Assembly: GCF_004378855.1 (NCBI RefSeq)
Contig: NZ_RYYL01000008.1
Coordinates: 50,943-114,942 of the forward strand
Direction: 5' to 3'
DNA: 64,000 bases
Origin: Campylobacter sp. US33a
GTDB taxonomy: Bacteria; Campylobacterota; Campylobacteria; Campylobacterales; Campylobacteraceae
Within the stretch, counting starts at the first letter, position 1; each line of letters begins with the position of its first letter. Made by a program: the position numbers and the translations under genes. This document shows, in pieces, positions 61,601 through 64,000 of this stretch. Below the pieces are notes generated by a model that saw nothing but the letters and a program-made list of their open reading frames with translations, did no database searches and had not been told where the DNA came from.

Positions 61601-63346
61601 CAGTGGGAAAATGCAGTTAGAGGTAAATATGGAAAATTAGGTTTTTATACAGAAGGAAAAACAGATATTGCTGTGCCAAGTGATGTGATAAATATCGCAG
61701 ATCAAAATAATGATGGTAAGTGGACTGACATAACAGAAAAAGAAAATGTGAGCGGACCAAGTGGTACAGAGAAAGAAACCAACTATGAAGATGAAAAAAC
61801 TTCAGCTGCTAACAATGATAGCACTGTTGCCGATGTAGGTGATATTAGTGTTAGCGATGGTAACTCTTATACAGGTTCTACTGGTGTAGGTGAGATAGGA
61901 AATGATTATACTCCGACAACTTCAAAAACTTCAGATGATATTGTTGCAGATAAAGTTGATCCTACGAAAGGTAAAAAACCTGAAAATTTGAATAATAGTA
62001 TCACAAAAATAATCGATGGTGGGGTTGATGAGATTGCAAGTCTTACTCCGCCAAAAGACATAGGTGATATCACTGGTGACTCCGAAGATACTATAAATAA
62101 CGCGGGCGATACTACAGCTACAACTGATAATGATATCAACTATGATACGGGTTTAGCCAATGATAAAGCAGATATGGGCGATGAAAGTGGTTTTGTAGAT
62201 AATAGCAAACAACCAGGTGACATTGATGGTAATGAAAATGGCAATGGCGGTAGCGGTGGCGGATCTGGCGTAAGCGATCTTACTCCAAACGATCCTAATA
62301 ATATCACTAACACTGGCAAAGGTAATAGCTTAACTATCGCTCCACCAAAAGCAGTAGCTGATAATGCGGGTTCTTTAATCAATAAGAATTTTACTAATAT
62401 CTCTTACACAGATAAAGCTTATAGTTTCTCAAGCAATGATTATGATAATAAAATCTTAGAAGAGATTTTGAAAAAAATCACTGATGGTTACTATACTTTA
62501 GATATAAATGATTTTGCTGAGGCTTATGAAGCAGCAATCAAGGGCGATATAGTAAAACTTTTAAGTATTTTACAGGTTGCCGATGTGAATTTTGAAAGTA
62601 TTCGTCAGGCTATGGATTTTATGATGGCTTTCTATGATTCAAAAGGGCAAGGACTTGGAGAAACCATCAAAGCAAAAGGTGGAGAGAAATTTAAAACTTA
62701 TAACCAAAAAGCACATCAGTTAAATGTTGATAAAGGTGCTTTATGGACTTTCATCTTTGGTGCCGGCGGTTTTGAAGATAAAATTGAAAATTATTTCAAA
62801 GACTATGAAAAATATAAAGATTATGAAAGTCAACTCATATACTGGGGCAAAATGTATAATGACTTTAAAGCTTTGATTGATTCTGGAATTTTTGGTGATG
62901 AGAATTCACAAAAATACAAAGATGCGATGAAGCAACTTGAAGAATATCAAACCAAATATAATGAAATCAAAGATCAAGCAGATGCTTACATCAAAGATGT
63001 GATGAAAGGTCAGAGTGATTATATACTTAGTGTTTTTGTAAAAACCGATAAAGATTCAAATGGTCACTTTAAATTCACTGATGAAAGTGGCAAAATAGGG
63101 GATTATGACTATGTAAGTAAAATTCCAGGTGGCGATATCCCAGATCTCCCAGATAAGCAACCTGAAGTACCAGAGCCACCACAAATTGACTCTAAAATGT
63201 TCTCTGATGTAACTGATCATGCACAAGTGCTTGAAAACGAAGAAGAAGAAAATGAAATCGACGAAGCAGCAGGAGAAGAAAGACAAAGGCTTTGCGTAGT
63301 AAGTGACAATGCTAAAGCTATGAATCAATGCCTCGCTCCGAAGTGA
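49604..63346 (+). CDS. Giant filamentous-haemagglutinin-like two-partner secretion exoprotein, 4580 aa
   Basis: A signal peptide (about 1-26, ending ALA) precedes a TPS secretion domain (27-190) with the NPNG motif at 111-114. Residues about 190-3600 are beta-helix repeats rich in SGGT and Gly/Asn/Thr. GLUG-type repeats (YVGGIVGLTTNG, YVGGIVGQIQGG, YSGGFAGTMRG) span about 3690-3860. An acidic Asp/Asn/Gly-rich linker (about 4026-4255) leads to a charged helical segment (4266-4500). The only cysteines noticed are 3944 and 3951 in a CDPNQGQC loop and 4564 and 4576 at the extreme C-terminus, like the terminal Cys pair of HMW-type adhesins. AAAGGA lies 7 nt before the ATG. No TpsB transporter is in the window. 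A large adhesin role is likely. Confidence 0.93.
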   Translation: MRDLSLGKHLTLSFVVSSMLFNSALALPSGGSFVNGSHGNISQNGNNMNITGTTSGGKHVIAWGGGFNIGAGETVNFTTDGHYYLNLDYSKNSSKLFGKLNGGTNNIFLVNPNGTIIGSGASINANKFAVSTKALNDVQMQKFMQTGEFSPVFEPSIAGNIDIQKGADIKVSELALVGDKIVFAGGVNAAAGLKVEANAINVEDGKIDTKNINFTASTLIQFTGGVINTTNLNAKAGINSQKGQINLSKKSDINVNFTLTFNADNIQGSANITANTINLTATDAINLNGGTISAANQSLSSNWIKLEDTTLTNATNITLKGTGNQSVVELEGATLNLSGTLDIDAYQVELNKKGNKDTTITGTNQAKVDIDATNQIAFNGVTFNSLDIDLQATNKIDIKDTVLNIAGKTLKMLSKGSGGKGGIINIESTTTPNYDVSGNTDTTLKNLELQANDINLNQGTKLSADNMVFKASNALNFNNANLRAYWKFDAYSNKYIGVNKSHFVFMDRTNPARFKSDGDISLKDSTFSQKYRDVAKLDFIAANAIEFTNNTFRNINILNANAKQITYNSGTIENSVGNVNFTTTDNQLLIKGGNINATNVTLSADKYLNISGGTFNNSGTLKLLGKNLIDLSGGTITAKNIDIDKINGGVLTLNITKGSFSANNAFTADADKITVGDSTNQPTIKGTNTLTFTAKQIYMKNGSVTSNDLDFTAKDGNKGLIEITGGTITGSINADFISDNYIHLKGGNIKGGFLNFSSIGKISGNKGGTIDFDGTTVTSDKTDGNKEAIVITADQINFKGGAINVQKGTINADANHKIVVDGTKFGAKKLDLYAKKEVELKKGFGDGMDDGQIDIGTGDGGNIDISLGDGETIKGENLTFKSYYIELKSGTLQANKNLHLEAYNNFALSGTAKLKANTMDLITHNVMTISGGTLEANTLNIKGINDKYTDNDASDGQGGGVEITISGGTLNNVGNLNTSGADELNFNNGANWNATTMNLNSKRIVLNGGTLNATKLNFGTQNGGTQYIDIQNGTLNATDALKLYATNLITISGGNLKGGSVELTTTTNSTDKGVIDLQGGVIEANGGTITANASQIISKNGEDGSAGSGVEFKASTLTLNATNNLRVKGGNFNAVANLNFKGKAGIEFSGGTFGNTSKFILSSDGLVDISRNGELKVTSFIINGYNGSGNAGGINFKNMNLVATDNIAFNATKQLIIESGKLESSKNITLNGLGSLQISGDSTSIKGASVNLNSNNWISIKDASLEATSGTLSIQAKADNQANGTGKVIDILGSANLKASNGTIDIDAQEINIGEKDKNNLTLDAKTIDLSANNRVNINNGTFTATGDTKNGSSPDFSIWGGQSINILGNATLQALNGLLKLNTFNKINISAGTLKANQLILNAKPNNSDITKGGIIDISGGTLENTGDKFELTANQINTNGGTFNANGNLKFTADNKIVINNGTFNVKNGTFTLDGKKQIDLKGGIFDFGSDGSLTLQSSNNGLINYTLTEELSVKDFIVNAGEINLINANINASGKFDFDATQWIRINTSTLTATGNADITAKAMEFSGGAFKAANITLNTGGLLNIKDNAKLEATGGDLTIVEKANSGNSELNLDNGSSLKASGDIKIDTDELNIKGALNADNITLGDTNAQNINITDSANINATTALVLKAIKSILIDGAKTQLQGATIDFTNSGYTHIINGIINAATSIKFTQNGKDNLLRIEGGTISTGNAGGTKSGSIEFAGNEANVEIWGGEFETGELKANNVKQFILGKADGKVTPNIDVTTLTLQASHNLALIKADIMATSAKLLGANLVKIAGANLNISGDLEISGDKRVEITSGKIDAQNINFITKNYIFLGGTSEITATKDIDFIAFGSMNGKTTGTVEFADNVKVNADTITIGDTQADSNERVEQIIFNGGEVGAKTSIKGYAKQVYVKNGTIKTPDLYLEGREKISLTGGTIDNGGKFIEFVSGQIIELGIALKSTDDIKLTAPQLNIVKGANIEAGRNLTLISTGLNGQPGKGGLFLGGGNLSAGETLTLIGENGIAMLDDPSALTIRGTVVNLFSNNYINITGSITGENVTLSGFEKKDDGSYISKTGQNTVIELANTDITGESKVSSTLTIDGKQINLSGSKTISNFKTADFIASNQIALNGGVFKNIAALNLLGAKEVLIAGAMIKEGISALNIKSDNHIALKSGEVATSSLNLSGLSDGSKPKVIDFSGASVSVNEGDLSANANQINITGGSVNAKNITFNATNIKASGGTLKASEELKFTTEKLDDTHNGMIEISGTASLEAKTLSLISANLIKISGGTLKGTNINLGDDANKNTTVIDILGGTIGDNSSTIAIKGAQLNIGDTDKNPTINGNLTADMSNQIVIKNGILNLLTANLSAANLIDISGGTIKANALTLNASDTNKGKIAISGAIIQGNGDAKTLEANAKWIDISGGEIKDFSDATLKATDILQVSGSAKLTNNTNATLQGANALKILGGTFSGEGNLKLLSDNLVEISGGIFSVKTDINGITDTGSSTANNSSLKELVLKGGTFNKQINAYAKDMNFASGTITFNASSATFMASNYLKFGSATINANSTSALSFNATKSILASGTIFNNTAKDSTITFQTTDASGYIGLTNNTKISGFNNVNLNSSKDLELNKATIDTKNLSLKSSNNTVIASSSLSTSDKLSIEAIKDLSVNESSTLTINGGNENSIEAQNISFSGSKLVVDKSSKLDLATATFKSLNSQISLLGGSTLNANATDIIIKGSKDGLSAILGGSSALNLKASNVVSLENAVFKHKNSNGNENANKINIEATSKITAKDTEFALDSGQSSAEITLKTTADNGTIELENVKHSASTNEAQSSFFKLQTKHANFKGGNTIDTMTSNADYITIAGANTFTKSTLDAQKLIDIKEGSTTTLDNSTLKSASELKATDATINLKNTVNFYAQNQRFTGTNFSGAGSTLNFKGYNGDANKIEFSTGTNFNNIQNIIAVAKGILVDTGKDGGFLSGINKLDLGAKDDLTIKGSTVKANDITLDGSYLYISNKSNIEGNTLKLNTDASFDKAYLKIEDSSIKANESLTLGADNETGSVIDILNNSSITSNKSASIYADAINLKNSQLILSGNSTIKALSKFLAQNDNAKASIKLSGNLTIDGGKEIEFNKANIEKSGDTAKIWLRTTKDLGSGSNGKIKFTQSQFGTSDSMLDLIQISNPDGNNVGANDFIVDNSSIYTTSMILKLANLIEFKNGSNITANTFKAENAKLTKFNGASFTINNGTDGSGIFTEQILFTNSTFTLNSGKFAFGNASTKYVKFENNKDSGKGLWVNGANGGTLTFEGQEIDFKTSQLTTNNNTQNINFNSTGDINFDGATFTTNGGTANFYIGSRNNSTLNIDFKDTIFNKANGTLNLDLMAKTSENKGGKISLGGLKITNEINLFKANANWIDIANGAEIKAARVDLSTPGKILMSGGTIITNDFVASSGAGTGNIYLQGGKIQATNVTLQGNEVQILKKDGNVNKSGTTISSKDGRGLAEKVSVGSYNSKDTNHAYILANTVFAKVIENNGKNKSWTSMDISALRGNDSGWGGNGPQMTGSARKYLNIATDTNARNNAQEWYDFVQWFNEGNKGINSYDEYVLLNDIDFNWANLAKKDGLGNNTYGLIHNFESQTLNGNGHTLKNFNIGTDQIKFSGSGDGNMYAGLILNAGKGSVFKNITIEGAWMHLNGNTIQYAGILAGKVDAGARFENINFKSNLGVNATLSRNSTVYVGGIVGLTTNGSTFQNIDINGIKVTATQDNGQPIYVGGIVGQIQGGSTIDHIYVNGVEVSATSKDKKNRAYSGGFAGTMRGDVTIHDIAMKNIKSYATGAQWSMASALTSKEYSRDTTESKKLKLNLTINDVYLHVASLSVNGNQGSRNDAIDSFFVGAYQQEGDLWINGILAKCDPNQGQCKPSKNYNITIYTTWRVNGYDGDGIDGKFMSANGYPSRMIRQIDNDNGNQWENAVRGKYGKLGFYTEGKTDIAVPSDVINIADQNNDGKWTDITEKENVSGPSGTEKETNYEDEKTSAANNDSTVADVGDISVSDGNSYTGSTGVGEIGNDYTPTTSKTSDDIVADKVDPTKGKKPENLNNSITKIIDGGVDEIASLTPPKDIGDITGDSEDTINNAGDTTATTDNDINYDTGLANDKADMGDESGFVDNSKQPGDIDGNENGNGGSGGGSGVSDLTPNDPNNITNTGKGNSLTIAPPKAVADNAGSLINKNFTNISYTDKAYSFSSNDYDNKILEEILKKITDGYYTLDINDFAEAYEAAIKGDIVKLLSILQVADVNFESIRQAMDFMMAFYDSKGQGLGETIKAKGGEKFKTYNQKAHQLNVDKGALWTFIFGAGGFEDKIENYFKDYEKYKDYESQLIYWGKMYNDFKALIDSGIFGDENSQKYKDAMKQLEEYQTKYNEIKDQADAYIKDVMKGQSDYILSVFVKTDKDSNGHFKFTDESGKIGDYDYVSKIPGGDIPDLPDKQPEVPEPPQIDSKMFSDVTDHAQVLENEEEENEIDEAAGEERQRLCVVSDNAKAMNQCLAPK

Positions 63347-63484
63347 TTTGGAGCACACTTTTTGTCATGCTGGGCAATCCTTTGTGTTGCCCAGATGGCA
63401 CACTTTATCACAAATGCACCAAAATACCGTCATACTGAGCCTTAACGGCGAAGAATCTCTACCTAAAACACTTTAACCGTCATT
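63347..63484 (+). repeat. Cluster of GTCAT-type short repeats after the haemagglutinin gene
   Basis: Three elements occur: TGTCATGCTGGGCAATCC with stem GGGCAA/TTGCCC near 63365, CGTCATACTGAGCC near 63429 followed by GAAGAATCTCTACC, and the start of module B. The first shows compensating base changes relative to AGCAA/TTGCT, which supports a real hairpin. Confidence 0.65.
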
Positions 63485-63866
63485 CTGAGCAATCCTTCGC
63501 GTTGCTTGGTGACAAACCCTCACCATTGCGAACCTCGGAACTTCTCACGCAATAAATTTTAAGAAAACTTTGATGGAATTACTCCGTTTAAGTGGTTAAT
63601 TTCTCTTGGTGGGAAAGGAATTACTATGATAAATAGGATTTTAGATATTATTTTAAAATTACTAGAGATAGTAAATGAGCTGTTTGAGCTAATCAAACAG
63701 CTATAAATTTTCACCAAAAAAATTATAAGAAAGCCTTGCTTAACCTATACTTAAACAAAATCCACGCCAAGAGAGCAAGGCTCTTGGCTTCGCTAAACAC
63801 TCCATTCACTCGTCGTTTTAAGCAATCTTTCCGTTATTCCAAACCTTCTTTTTTCGTCATTTTGAG
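63485..63866 (+). repeat. Repeat module copy B
   Basis: This is the downstream copy of the 48767 module in the same orientation. TGGTG (63507-63511), CACCA (63521-63525) and TGGTGGG (63607-63613) are in the same arrangement. The tail keeps the CCAAGAG/CTCTTGG hairpin. A 17-nt insertion relative to copy A lies before the terminal TTCTTTTTTCGTCATT. Confidence 0.85.
63626..63706 (+). CDS. 26-residue amphipathic peptide (module B)
   Basis: An unlisted gene: MINRILDIILKLLEIVNEL, continuing FELIKQL. AAAGGA lies 6 nt before the ATG. Polar residues at 4, 7, 11, 14, 18, 21 and 25 follow a strict 3-4 spacing and give one polar face on a hydrophobic helix. Compared with the module A peptide, most changes are conservative. 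Net charge is near zero. Function unknown. Confidence 0.68.
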   Translation: MINRILDIILKLLEIVNELFELIKQL

Positions 63867-63898
63867 AGTACAACTCGAAGAAATCCCTTGCGTGGTGC

Positions 63899-64000
63899 GT
63901 CATTCTAAGCTTTTTTTGTCATGCTGAGCAATCCTTCGCGTTGCTTGGTGACAAACCCTCACCATTGCGAACCTCGGAACTTCTCACGCAATAAATTTTA
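63899..64000 (+). repeat. Repeat module copy C, cut by the window end
   Basis: From 63924 the leader begins again (CTGAGCAATCCTTCGCG, then the TGGTG and CACCA elements and the ATTGCG/CGCAAT hairpin) and runs off the window before the peptide start. It is preceded by CGTCATTCTAAGC near 63899. A third peptide gene is expected just outside. Confidence 0.85.

Noticed and set aside
49867..62382. Many minus-strand open frames inside the haemagglutinin gene
   Set aside because: They are shadows of a low-complexity coding strand rich in Gly, Asn and Thr codons. None has a good ribosome site or recognisable domain.

Overview
The window is AT-rich epsilonproteobacterial DNA and reads as a thermotolerant Campylobacter. 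The evidence is a flagellin C gene, a napAGHBLD nitrate reductase operon without napC, a group III truncated haemoglobin with the C. jejuni Ctb residue numbering, a perfect sigma-54 flagellar promoter, G9-G10 tracts of the contingency-locus type, and many 4-nt gene overlaps. Against my memory of the C. jejuni NCTC 11168 gene order, the blocks are familiar but joined differently, so this is probably another species or a rearranged lineage. The species is not resolved here.

Layout. 1-790: a probable graspetide (omega-ester RiPP) locus on the minus strand, with a 71-aa precursor and the start of its ATP-grasp ligase, which carries a 1-nt frameshift. 830-8675: housekeeping genes (NSS transporter, MOSC protein, DsbD, PPK2, M20 amidohydrolase, DUF4149 protein, FlaC, PLP-homeostasis protein). 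8756-12674: oxidoreductase, proA, flgG2-flgG under a sigma-54 promoter. 12902-18957: the nap operon. 19018-20735: a broken lipoprotein gene with fourteen 25-residue DUF285/BspA-type repeats. 20745-23963: moeA, an overlooked 20-codon membrane peptide gene, murA and a coiled-coil protein. 24062-28280: EamA permease, pabA, pabBC fusion, cysE. 28362-30045: a three-gene cassette behind a G10 tract. 30067-44794: speA-hisS-tmk-coaD-ubiX-flgA, metQ-metQ-metI-metN, valS, an OmpA-like protein and a UvrD/Rep helicase. 44791-48577: ctb, two nitroreductases, panBC. 48578-64000: an accessory island with one 4580-residue filamentous-haemagglutinin-like gene, preceded by a G9 tract and flanked by direct copies of a repeat module.

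The most novel element is that repeat module, of about 360 bp. Two copies are complete and a third is cut by the window end. Each complete copy has a near-identical structured leader, a 26-27 codon gene for a strongly amphipathic Ile/Leu-rich peptide, and a conserved hairpin-rich tail. The leader can fold so that it either hides or frees the ribosome binding site. With the separate peptide gene at 22082-22144, the window holds two kinds of very short membrane-active peptide genes that standard gene calling skips.

Functional links: moeA supplies molybdenum cofactor chemistry used by NapA, and napD escorts NapA. FlgA, FlgG2, FlgG and FlaC belong to the flagellum and its export system. Homopolymer G tracts sit upstream of two accessory surface or lipoprotein loci, which suggests phase-variable expression. 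All functional calls rest on sequence reading and family knowledge; no database search was run.
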